From: Galaxea fascicularis
Lineage: Eukaryota; Cnidaria; Anthozoa; Scleractinia; Euphylliidae
Assembly (NCBI GenBank): GCA_948470475.1
Contig: OX419346.1
Location: 6,313,184 to 6,377,183, forward strand
Reading direction: 5' to 3'
DNA length: 64,000 nucleotides
The notes under the pieces are model-generated. The model ran no database searches and was not told where the DNA came from. It saw only the letters and a list, made by a program, of their open reading frames with translations. A program made the translations under genes and the position numbers. This document shows positions 1 to 12,300 of the stretch, piece by piece (position 1 is the first letter of the stretch; every line of letters begins with the position of its first letter).

Positions 1-614
1 TCAAATTCAATTCAGGAAAATTAACAGCTGTTTTTGTTTTAATATCAACAAAAACAAAAAGTAAGCAGGCGTCTTTTATTTCGGCCCCAGACCACTTTCG
101 GCTTCTTTTATTTTGGTTCCATACCATTTTCGGCTTGGGTGACGCGCTGTCTCTAGTCGCATGTGTACGTTAGCACATGTTTGAATGGTAAAAACCATTA
201 TCACCAAAAAAAAACAAACACAATACAGAAGTCCTTACTAGAGTCCTGGCTCGAGTCCTGGCATTGATTTTATTTTATCGGTAACTGCCATACAATAAGG
301 AAAGAACTATGGAGCTCCGCTTTTAGGCTTGCCTAAATATATATATTAACAACCATGCAGCATCTTTTCATTTCCCAAAAAAATTCTTTATTTATTTATT
401 TTTTTTGAGAAAGTATCTCACAAATTAAAACTGAACGAAATAGTTAAAAGACGATGACGCTAAATTCTTATGCGAAAGATATCAGTAATCGAACGGATAT
501 AGGAGTAAAAAGTAACAGTTTGAGTTTCCTACTGCTTTTGCATATATATCAACAACAATAAGAAATGTGCTTTGTTTATTTAATCGAACGTTATGCTCTC
601 ATTGTTTTCTATAG

Positions 615-869
615 GTGCGGTGGTTTCGACGGTTACTGTGCCACGTGAAGGTAATGCCTTAAGTTAACGGTACCTTACGAAAGTCAAACTGATATCCTTG
701 TGAAATCGTTTCCGTGTTCCAGGAGCTGCATGCAATGCCTACAGCATTTTTTTCTGTGCTTTTATGCCGTTTATACTACCGATTCAATATAGATTGCTTT
801 CAGAGGTTCCAATCAGGGCAGTCCAGGATGGTGGCATTTCAAAGACTCCGGGGACTTTGATAAGCAGAG
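615..869 (+). CDS. Two possible small upstream exons (615-650 and 804-869)
   Basis: Both segments sit between an AG acceptor and a GT donor, are multiples of three (36 and 66 nt) and read open in the phase-1/phase-1 register of the downstream modules (AVVSTVTVPRE; then VPIRAVQDGGISKTPG and a few more residues). They could be linker exons ahead of the SRCR exon. No domain is recognisable, so this is a splice-grammar prediction only. Confidence 0.28.
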
Positions 870-1128
870 GTTATCGATACATTTACAAGCAGAACTTACA
901 AAGACAAGTTTGAAATGTGGTTTAAGCGTTACGAGTGACTTTACTGTACCCTAGAGAGTCACGGGAAAGGAAAGGGAGGGATGGGAGGAAAGACATGCTC
1001 GGGAACAGAATTTGTGACCAGAAATCAGAGACATTTGACTTTAAAAGGAACGTGTCCGATAAAATATACCACAACTGGAGGGTACATTTCAAATGGCACT
1101 GGTATAACTCTTTTTTTTTTTCTTTTAG

Positions 1129-1455
1129 GAGACGTCCGTTTAGCTGATGGAGGGGCACCTAATCAGGGAAGGGTTGAAATCTTTAACAACGGTTCTTGGA
1201 CGGCTATCTGCGGTCACTGGTTCTATTACGACGAGGCCCGAGTAGTGTGCCGTATGCTTTGGCTTCCTGATGTGTACACTGTATACAGCGACAATCCGTT
1301 TGGAGCGGGGAAGAATGCATCTCTACTAACTGAACAGTATGATTGTGATGGGCATGAATCTACGCTTCTTAACTGTGCTAAGCGTAGTGCCAGTTCCTAT
1401 TGTTCATACTACTCAAAAAATGTCGGGATTACTTGCGGCCCACTTGTTGTCTCAG
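1129..1455 (+). CDS. SRCR domain exon (exon 1 of those assigned)
   Basis: The 109-codon exon encodes a scavenger receptor cysteine-rich domain: [19 protein letters not shown] near the start, the ARVVCRML segment in the middle and a GITCG ending. Six cysteines are visible, as in group A SRCR domains, although here the whole domain lies in one exon. SRCR domains bind proteins or polyanionic ligands at cell surfaces. The acceptor follows a run of T at 1111-1126; the donor is CTCAG/GTGAGT. Both borders are phase 1. Confidence 0.85.
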
Positions 1456-2630
1456 GTGAGTTTCTTTATATAGACATTAGTCACATAACATATATCACCA
1501 ATGTAGGAATACAAAGCGAAAACAAAGCGAAACCCACTCTCATCAGTCTTTACATTTAGCCCGGCCTGTTCCTTTGAGTCTCAGTACGCAAGAGATTCGA
1601 GTCATTTTATATCTATATGCCTAAAGTTTAAAAAAACGCTTTATATAACAACCTATAGACAATGCTTCTTCGCATGGCTCGACTTTAATGGATGTCGCTT
1701 CAGAGAAATGCTTTGCAAAACCAAACAAATAGACTTTTTTTTTTTTACTTAGAGTAACAATTGACATTCGATAGGACTGTCAAACTAGCTAGTAGCTGTG
1801 GTCCTCGAATTCCGGATCAAATTAGATCACAGGTTCAAACCCCGTGGAAGTCCTGAATATTTTTCAGGCTTCTTTACGCAATTGCATAAACTGCGTTCAC
1901 AACTGCGAGGATCAGTCTTCATTTGATTTGACAATTTATTCTAACATTTTATTCTAAACATAATTCTAACCTTAACAAGGAAAATTTCCGCGATAACCCT
2001 TTATAACACAACTCTTTTGTTACTCAATTCAGAATGCGGAGGTCTACTGACGGAGCCGGTCGGACAACTCATCTTTAAAAGAGGTCAAAAGATAACAGAG
2101 ACTCAGTGTCAGTGGATAATTGGAGGCACATCTAAAAGAAATTACATTGTGCTTGTACCTCGTAATATAACGAGCATTGGCTGCAGGTAAAGGAATCTGG
2201 CAAATTGCTTCACACCTACGTCTTATCTAATAAGTTATCTTTCAGTTAATCTTAATTATCAGTTACGTTGGTCATTAGTTGCAACCGTTATTTAACTGTC
2301 AGCTGTAAAAGCAGTGGTCCATTTCAAGTATTATGGCAGATCATAAGAGTGAGTGTATGTTTAGCAGCTCTGTCCGTCCAAGTACTCGCACAGCAATCAC
2401 ACTAAAGGAGCAGAGGTAGGACAGCAGCAGCAGCAGTAACAGTAATCGGTAGTCGTTATAGTACAAGTAGTGTTAGCAATTGCAGCAGTAGCAGCAGCAG
2501 CAGTTAGTAGTAGTGGTAGTAAATCGCTTTATTTGCATGACCACAAGACTTTACAGTATTGCAAAAACTAATTAAAAATTAACAAAACAAGGGTTATAGT
2601 AATATTGTCCTAGGTTACATCACTTTCATT

Positions 2631-2665
<35 letters not shown>

Positions 2666-3225
2666 GTATGGAACACGAGGACGGACAACTTCGAGCGAAA
2701 GAAAATATATACACTAAAAAATATTAAGCGCTGGTTCCTTGACACTTTCAGTGGACTCGACAGCTTTATCTTTTCTTCTTTATTTCATTTCATCTGTATG
2801 CTTGTATTCGTTTATTTTACCTTTCATTTTGTTTTTCCAGTAGATTTATATCGTATTGTTCTAGTTTCACGCGTAGTAATTACCGATTGTTCATCACTTG
2901 TTAATTTTTTGCTGTTATGTGTTATCACGCCCTGTTATGTAATCATCTTTGTAATGTTCTATCATATTTTATGCTGTGAACTTATTTAAGGAAATTGTTA
3001 TTTTCACTTGCACTGTAACTGATGAAGGTCACTGACCGAAACGTCTTTTTATAAAACATTTTATCTTTTTAATATTTTTTAGTGTATATACTTTCTTTCG
3101 CTCGAAGTTGTCCGTCTTCGTGTTCCATACTAGTTTTAAATTTACTTCTCGAGGTTTGGACTGTGAATGCCTTCGGATCCTTCTGGCGCAGTAGCATCTC
3201 TGTTGGCTTGAAGCACTTTAATTTG

Positions 3226-3303
<78 letters not shown>

Positions 3304-6300
3304 CACGTACAGATAGAAAAACAAACTATTTATCAGCATCTCATTAAACATACCAATACGAGAAGTCGGAGTTTCAAAAAACACGTGCGCGCGTCGGGAT
3401 AAAGAGAAGCATATAATTTTCTTCTTTTGTCATGCAAAATACTTTCCCGAATTTGCATTCAAAAACCTTTGTATTTTTAATATATTCTTGATTTTATCCC
3501 GACGCGCGCACGTGTTTTTTGAAACTCCGACTTCTCGTATACGCCAATGCTTAAAGACATCTCATGGGACATTCTACATAACAACATTCCACATCATCAG
3601 ACACGCAAGATCATTGAAGCGCTCGAAATCAGAAAGAAAAACACTGAAACCATCATGAATGGTTGTATTGGACGTGTCCTGACCATACAATAGTAGACTT
3701 AATGAACTTTATCTAGGACCATTGTTCTTTACTTGTTATATATTCTGTCTTGTAAAATAACTTATCAGTCACTGATGAAGCCCTAACCGGCGAAACGTTT
3801 GACGTTCGATCAAAATCAATTTGCCTTAAGAAGTCTTTACAAGTTATTTAATATTATACGAGGCATGACATCACCTTGAGAAGCTGGAAATCCAACGATG
3901 CAGTCACAAGTTAGTAGGATCCAAAGGATACACAACGCCTTGCTACTCAAATATTATGAAGCAGTTGAATGAAGAAAGTAACAACAGCAAACTACTAACT
4001 GATCCTTTTTGAATGAAAAAACGATTATATGCCGTGAGTGGGAATCGAACCCGCGTCCCCCTGGTTACTAGTCGGTGCTAACCACTGCACCATCACGACA
4101 ACCCTGCTTGCAACAGAACGATCAGTGAAGTTACTGGTCAGCCGCGGGGTTTCCCAGCGTTTACACATTCAGGATCAGGACATACATCGGATCATCCTAG
4201 GATGATTCACAGGCTACCAGCAAATTATATTAATATTATGAATGAAGAAGCTGGAAAAACCTAAATATAGGTTGAATACCGCTTAACTATGTCATTATCA
4301 AAAGATTCAGGACCTAAATTAGATGAATGATGTTGTTCTATCATGTTCATAAAGTTAGATTAAAATCCGGAATTATTAATAGAGTGAAGGTTCTTCGACA
4401 TAAGGAAAGCTTGTTTGACAATAGAGGCATTATTTTTATTGCTTAGATAGACAAAATACTTCATCATTTTTTTATTAATTGGGAGAATTAGTTACTTACT
4501 TCTAAGTATCGCTTGTAGAATTGGAGATGGATTTTTCCTATTGCGTAATTGACCCATTTTTTTTTAAAATCCTGTTAACGTTTAGTGTACTATACATCCC
4601 CCATACCTCTCTGTTGTAGCTTAAGATCGGGAATATCATCGTGTCAAAAATCTGTGATGCGATATTGGGATCAAGTCTATGAAGAAGTGTGTGTTTTCGT
4701 AGACTGGAGAAGGCGTGTAGAGCTTTTTCTTTTAAAGTAAGAGGCTCGAAAGGGTTTAATTTTCGTTGATGTTGTGTTTGCGAAACGATAAAAGATTGCA
4801 GAGAAAGATATTTAATGGTCTAGTCAAATTATATGTCTCCTTGGAACTCTATTGTTGGGCTATATTTTAAGGGGGATTGTGACGTCATATCAGTTACCAT
4901 GGTAACGCCCCAGGTCCACAAAAAGGTCCGCTAAATGTCAGTTTTTGTAAATTATCTGAAAAACTAATTCGGTGACCTATCGTTTCTATTTCTTTGTTCG
5001 AAAGCTCCCTAGATTCTTTAACTGTTCAGGCAGTATAAAAAAAATTATCTAGTAGAATTTAATACATTAAAAAAAACGCGTTTGTGGCTTAGATAATTTT
5101 CCTCAAAACTGTTATATTCCAAGTGCCATCGTGAATGATACGTACATGCAAAAAATCAAGATAGGTCGCCAAGCAAAATTTCGCGATTTCACGCAGTATT
5201 TAACTTCCGGTGTGCTTGATTTTGATTCATTCAGCTGTCGCGTGCATCTTATTTATGGCGTGCGTAGATTGCGCAGGCGCGTGAAGCTAAAAACCCTTTC
5301 TAGCCTCCTTAAGTGTTCTTGCGCAAGAATAAAGTTAGACGGGTACCTAAATAAGTGTATTCTTGAAGAATTTCAATTGGTTCGGTGCCTATTTTGAAGT
5401 TTGTGTCAACGGATTTCCTCGGGCGTTTTTGAAATATTGTTATTTTCGTTTTCTTTGGATTGAACTGGGTGAACTGGGTTTTCCTAAAGGCGCGAGATTG
5501 TTTAAAATGAATAATAGCGTAGGAAATTCGTCACGGCTCCACTCGGCGAATTTCTTTCCTTGAATCATAATGCAATCAGTACAAATAAAGATAGATATCG
5601 TAACAAGTTGATCTTCATTGCTATTTTCGACGTCATAGATGTGTAAAATAATGTTATCATTCTTTGTCGGGTAATAGGCCATATTCGTATTCTCGGTATT
5701 GAACTGGAGCTAGCATGAAGTGGAGGCTCTTGCGGGGGAATCTTTTCATATGTAAATGTATTCCCCCGCAAGAGCCTCCACTTCATGCTAGATCCAGTTC
5801 AATACCGAGAATACGAATATGGCCTATTGTATGCGGATTTTTGCTGCTGCCATGTAACACGATATCCCACGGCGTTTAAATGATTAAAGTACCGTGTCAT
5901 AAACGTTTTTTTTTTTCATAATGGCAGACATTCTTCTGATGTTAAAAACGATGCCACTTTAGCTGAAGATTTGTATGCTGTTAAGTCAATTTCTTCGAAT
6001 AGAACTACGATGGCCCAGAAGGCTCACAGTTCAGTTGTGATTTTCACAGTTAAGTTGTGATTTTTGACAGTTCAGTTGTGATTTTTGAAACAGTTCAGTT
6101 GTGATTTTTCACAGTTCAGTTGTGATTTTTTCGGTTGGCCGAAAGAGACTGGAACTTAACAGACGGGAACTGAGACAGGCGAGTGTTTTTCTCCCGCCAT
6201 TTTGGAAGGCAGCAAAGTTGTCCTGTAGTTTGTGTTTGACGTTTGAAAGGATGGATGCTATAATAAGGCAAACTGTCCGAGAGGAAATAAGACGTCAAGG

Positions 6301-9300
6301 TGAATCTTCCTCTACGAGTTCTGAAGCAGCGCCTCGTGAACCAAACCGACGAACGGTAAGCCGACTGTCAGGATTGCTTGACCGCATCAGAGGTCAGTCA
6401 AGAGGGAAGAAAAGAAAGACCGATAAAGAACATCGAATCCAAGTTCGCTGGATTCACTCCGACAACAAGTCAGAAGTTTTTGTTCCAGTTCGTCAGAAGA
6501 ACGGTGGCGGAAACCGGCTCGTTGCTTATACTGCGTCGGGACCTCCCACAGTTGAAGAACTGAAGCAAAAAGCCACTGCTTTGTTTTTCCCTGACAAGAA
6601 AAGTGCTTTCGCTGGCTCTGTTGACGACATGCTCCTAGATATCTGCGACACAACCCAAACGGCCATAATTCGATTTCCTGGTGAAGGAACTATTGAAAGT
6701 TATTTAAAGGAAAATGGTCTCTATCCGTCGACAACTTACCTCTATCTAAGATCACAGCACCAAGACACATTCTTTTCACAACTTGAAGAAGACGGGGAAT
6801 ATTTTGAAGGGTCAGTCAACCTGAATACTTCGCAGGTAACATCAGCTGCTGGTAAGCGCGTTGTTTGTTCAGTATGTAGATGTACGTATTTGGAAGGTGA
6901 AGAATGCATTCGATGTGAGCAGAACAGAAAATATGAGTTTTCTAGGATCGCTGATGGGGGGAGTCCATATACTACAGAAAGCCCAGATACACCAGAAAAC
7001 CCAATCGTATTGACTATGGATGAAATAAGATCTAGGCGGGTAGCTTTACTGGTTACTGGTTACTAGTCGGTGCTAACCACTGCACCATCACGACAACCCT
7101 GCTTGCAACAGAACGATCAGTGAAGTTACTGGTCAGCCGCGGGGTTTCCCAGCGTTTACACATTCAGGATCAGGACATACATCGGATCATCCTAGGATGA
7201 TTCACAGGCTACCAGCAAATTATATTAATATTATGAATGAAGAAGCTGGAAAAACCTAAATATAGGTTGAATACCGCTTAACTATGTCATTATCAAAAGA
7301 TTCAGGACCTAAATTAGATGAATGATGTTGTTCTATCATGTTCATAAAGTTAGATTAAAATCCGGAATTATTAATAGAGTGAAGGTTCTTCGACATAAGG
7401 AAAGCTTGTTTGACAATAGAGGCATTATTTTTATTGCTTAGATAGACAAAATACTTCATCATTTTTTTATTAATTGGGAGAATTAGTTACTTACTTCTAA
7501 GTATCGCTTGTAGAATTGGAGATGGATTTTTCCTATTGCGTAATTGACCCATTTTTTTTTAAAATCCTGTTAACGTTTAGTGTACTATACATCCCCCATA
7601 CCTCTCTGTTGTAGCTTAAGATCGGGAATATCATCGTGTCAAAAATCTGTGATGCGATATTGGGATCAAGTCTATGAAGAAGTGTGTGTTTTCGTAGACT
7701 GGAGAAGGCGTGTAGAGCTTTTTCTTTTAAAGTAAGAGGCTCGAAAGGGTTTAATTTTCGTTGATGTTGTGTTTGCGAAACGATAAAAGATTGTAGAGAA
7801 AGATATTTAATGGTCTAGTCAAATTATATGTCTCCTTGGAACTCTATTGTTGGGCTATATTTTAAGGGGGATTGTGACGTCATATCAGTTACCATGGTAA
7901 CGCCCCAGGTCCACAAAAAGGTCCGCTAAATGTCAGTTTTTGTAAATTATCTGAAAAACTAATTCGGTGACCTATCGTTTCTATTTCTTTGTTCGAAAGC
8001 TCCCTAGATTCTTTAACTGTTCAGGCAGTATAAAAAAAATTATCTAGTAGAATTTAATACATTAAAAAAAACGCGTTTGTGGCTTAGATAATTTTCCTCA
8101 AAACTGTTATATTCCAAGTGCCATCGTGAATGATACGTACATGCAAAAAATCAAGATAGGTCGCCAAGCAAAATTTCGCGATTTCACGCAGTATTTAACT
8201 TCCGGTGTGCTTGATTTTGATTCATTCAGCTGTCGCGTGCATCTTATTTATGGCGTGCGTAGATTGCGCAGGCGCGTGAAGCTAAAAACCCTTTCTAGCC
8301 TCCTTAAGTGTTCTTGCGCAAGAATAAAGTTAGACGGGTACCTAAATAAGTGTATTCTTGAAGAATTTCAATTGGTTCGGTGCCTATTTTGAAGTTTGTG
8401 TCAACGGATTTCCTCGGGCGTTTTTGAAATATTGTTATTTTCGTTTTCTTTGGATTGAACTGGGTGAACTGGGTTTTCCTAAAGGCGCGAGATTGTTTAA
8501 AATGAATAATAGCGTAGGAAATTCGTCACGGCTCCACTCGGCGAATTTCTTTCCTTGAATCATAATGCAATCAGTACAAATAAAGATAGATATCGTAACA
8601 AGTTGATCTTCATTGCTATTTTCGACGTCATAGATGTGTAAAATAATGTTATCATTCTTTGTCGGGTAATAGGCCATATTCGTATTCTCGGTATTGAACT
8701 GGAGCTAGCATGAAGTGGAGGCTCTTGCGGGGGAATCTTTTCATATGTAAATGTATTCCCCCGCAAGAGCCTCCACTTCATGCTAGATCCAGTTCAATAC
8801 CGAGAATACGAATATGGCCTATTGTATGCGGATTTTTGCTGCTGCCATGTAACACGATATCCCACGGCGTTTAAATGATTAAAGTACCGTGTCATAAACG
8901 TTTTTTTTTTCATAATGGCAGACATTCTTCTGATGTTAAAAACGATGCCACTTTAGCTGAAGATTTGTATGCTGTTAAGTCAATTTCTTCGAATAGAACT
9001 ACGATGGCCCAGAAGGCTCACAGTTCAGTTGTGATTTTCACAGTTAAGTTGTGATTTTTGACAGTTCAGTTGTGATTTTTGAAACAGTTCAGTTGTGATT
9101 TTTCACAGTTCAGTTGTGATTTTTTCGGTTGGCCGAAAGAGACTGGAACTTAACAGACGGGAACTGAGACAGGCGAGTGTTTTTCTCCCGCCATTTTGGA
9201 AGGCAGCAAAGTTGTCCTGTAGTTTGTGTTTGACGTTTGAAAGGATGGATGCTATAATAAGGCAAACTGTCCGAGAGGAAATAAGACGTCAAGGTGAATC

Positions 9301-12300
9301 TTCCTCTACGAGTTCTGAAGCAGCGCCTCGTGAACCAAACCGACGAACGGTAAGCCGACTGTCAGGATTGCTTGACCGCATCAGAGGTCAGTCAAGAGGG
9401 AAGAAAAGAAAGACCGATAAAGAACATCGAATCCAAGTTCGCTGGATTCACTCCGACAACAAGTCAGAAGTTTTTGTTCCAGTTCGTCAGAAGAACGGTG
9501 GCGGAAACCGGCTCGTTGCTTATACTGCGTCGGGACCTCCCACAGTTGAAGAACTGAAGCAAAAAGCCACTGCTTTGTTTTTCCCTGACAAGAAAAGTGC
9601 TTTCGCTGGCTCTGTTGACGACATGCTCCTAGATATCTGCGACACAACCCAAACGGCCATAATTCGATTTCCTGGTGAAGGAACTATTGAAAGTTATTTA
9701 AAGGAAAATGGTCTCTATCCGTCGACAACTTACCTCTATCTAAGATCACAGCACCAAGACACATTCTTTTCACAACTTGAAGAAGACGGGGAATATTTTG
9801 AAGGGTCAGTCAACCTGAATACTTCGCAGGTAACATCAGCTGCTGGTAAGCGCGTTGTTTGTTCAGTATGTAGATGTACGTATTTGGAAGGTGAAGAATG
9901 CATTCGATGTGAGCAGAACAGAAAATATGAGTTTTCTAGGATCGCTGATGGGGGGAGTCCATATACTACAGAAAGCCCAGATACACCAGAAAACCCAATC
10001 GTATTGACTATGGATGAAATAAGATCTAGGCGGGTAGCTTTACTGGTTACTGGTTACTAGTCGGTGCTAACCACTGCACCATCACGACAACCCTGCTTGC
10101 AACAGAACGATCAGTGAAGTTACTGGTCAGCCGCGGGGTTTCCCAGCGTTTACACATTCAGGATCAGGACATACATCGGATCATCCTAGGATGATTCACA
10201 GGCTACCAGCAAATTATATTAATATTATGAATGAAGAAGCTGGAAAAACCTAAATATAGGTTGAATACCGCTTAACTATGTCATTATCAAAAGATTCAGG
10301 ACCTAAATTAGATGAATGATGTTGTTCTATCATGTTCATAAAGTTAGATTAAAATCCGGAATTATTAATAGAGTGAAGGTTCTTCGACATAAGGAAAGCT
10401 TGTTTGACAATAGAGGCATTATTTTTATTGCTTAGATAGACAAAATACTTCATCATTTTTTTATTAATTGGGAGAATTAGTTACTTACTTCTAAGTATCG
10501 CTTGTAGAATTGGAGATGGATTTTTCCTATTGCGTAATTGACCCATTTTTTTTTAAAATCCTGTTAACGTTTAGTGTACTATACATCCCCCATACCTCTC
10601 TGTTGTAGCTTAAGATCGGGAATATCATCGTGTCAAAAATCTGTGATGCGATATTGGGATCAAGTCTATGAAGAAGTGTGTGTTTTCGTAGACTGGAGAA
10701 GGCGTGTAGAGCTTTTTCTTTTAAAGTAAGAGGCTCGAAAGGGTTTAATTTTCGTTGATGTTGTGTTTGCGAAACGATAAAAGATTGCAGAGAAAGATAT
10801 TTAATGGTCTAGTCAAATTATATGTCTCCTTGGAACTCTATTGTTGGGCTATATTTTAAGGGGGATTGTGACGTCATATCAGTTACCATGGTAACGCCCC
10901 AGGTCCACAAAAAGGTCCGCTAAATGTCAGTTTTTGTAAATTATCTGAAAAACTAATTCGGTGACCTATCGTTTCTATTTCTTTGTTCGAAAGCTCCCTA
11001 GATTCTTTAACTGTTCAGGCAGTATAAAAAAAATTATCTAGTAGAATTTAATACATTAAAAAAAACGCGTTTGTGGCTTAGATAATTTTCCTCAAAACTG
11101 TTATATTCCAAGTGCCATCGTGAATGATACGTACATGCAAAAAATCAAGATAGGTCGCCAAGCAAAATTTCGCGATTTCACGCAGTATTTAACTTCCGGT
11201 GTGCTTGATTTTGATTCATTCAGCTGTCGCGTGCATCTTATTTATGGCGTGCGTAGATTGCGCAGGCGCGTGAAGCTAAAAACCCTTTCTAGCCTCCTTA
11301 AGTGTTCTTGCGCAAGAATAAAGTTAGACGGGTACCTAAATAAGTGTATTCTTGAAGAATTTCAATTGGTTCGGTGCCTATTTTGAAGTTTGTGTCAACG
11401 GATTTCCTCGGGCGTTTTTGAAATATTGTTATTTTCGTTTTCTTTGGATTGAACTGGGTGAACTGGGTTTTCCTAAAGGCGCGAGATTGTTTAAAATGAA
11501 TAATAGCGTAGGAAATTCGTCACGGCTCCACTCGGCGAATTTCTTTCCTTGAATCATAATGCAATCAGTACAAATAAAGATAGATATCGTAACAAGTTGA
11601 TCTTCATTGCTATTTTCGACGTCATAGATGTGTAAAATAATGTTATCATTCTTTGTCGGGTAATAGGCCATATTCGTATTCTCGGTATTGAACTGGAGCT
11701 AGCATGAAGTGGAGGCTCTTGCGGGGGAATCTTTTCATATGTAAATGTATTCCCCCGCAAGAGCCTCCACTTCATGCTAGATCCAGTTCAATACCGAGAA
11801 TACGAATATGGCCTATTGTATGCGGATTTTTGCTGCTGCCATGTAACACGATATCCCACGGCGTTTAAATGATTAAAGTACCGTGTCATAAACGTTTTTT
11901 TTTTCATAATGGCAGACATTCTTCTGATGTTAAAAACGATGCCACTTTAGCTGAAGATTTGTATGCTGTTAAGTCAATTTCTTCGAATAGAACTACGATG
12001 GCCCAGAAGGCTCACAGTTCAGTTGTGATTTTCACAGTTAAGTTGTGATTTTTGACAGTTCAGTTGTGATTTTTGAAACAGTTCAGTTGTGATTTTTCAC
12101 AGTTCAGTTGTGATTTTTTCGGTTGGCCGAAAGAGACTGGAACTTAACAGACGGGAACTGAGACAGGCGAGTGTTTTTCTCCCGCCATTTTGGAAGGCAG
12201 CAAAGTTGTCCTGTAGTTTGTGTTTGACGTTTGAAAGGATGGATGCTATAATAAGGCAAACTGTCCGAGAGGAAATAAGACGTCAAGGTGAATCTTCCTC

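Larger units (their letters stand above)
4062..7056. repeat. Tandem unit 1 of 4 (2,995 bp)
   Basis: Starts at TGGTTACTAGTCGG and ends just before the same motif at 7057. It contains about 1.9 kb of intron flank, a foldback palindrome (5672-5828) and the left 1.05 kb of the DNA transposon (6006-7050). The three internal frames of 60-90 codons seen around 5131-5786 have no recognisable domain and are probably chance. It is one base longer than the other units because of an 11-T run near 5906. Confidence 0.95.

Noticed and set aside
803..935. A further CUB-like start upstream of the SRCR exon
   Set aside because: The TPGTLISRGY string hints at CUB, but no cysteines follow and the frame closes soon after; only a small linker exon is possible.
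3082..3303. Open frame rich in Ile-Tyr
   Set aside because: It is produced by the (TA)n tract at 3229-3302; the same applies to the minus-strand frame over 36307-36380.
5131..5786. Four small frames repeated in every tandem unit
   Set aside because: No domain, no codon-use signal, and two arise from the foldback palindrome; repetition comes from the duplication, not selection.
6020..6125. CRISPR-like spaced repeats (GTTCAGTTGTGATTT)
   Set aside because: Spacing is irregular and tiny, the genome is animal, and the same motif appears inverted at the other end of a transposon.
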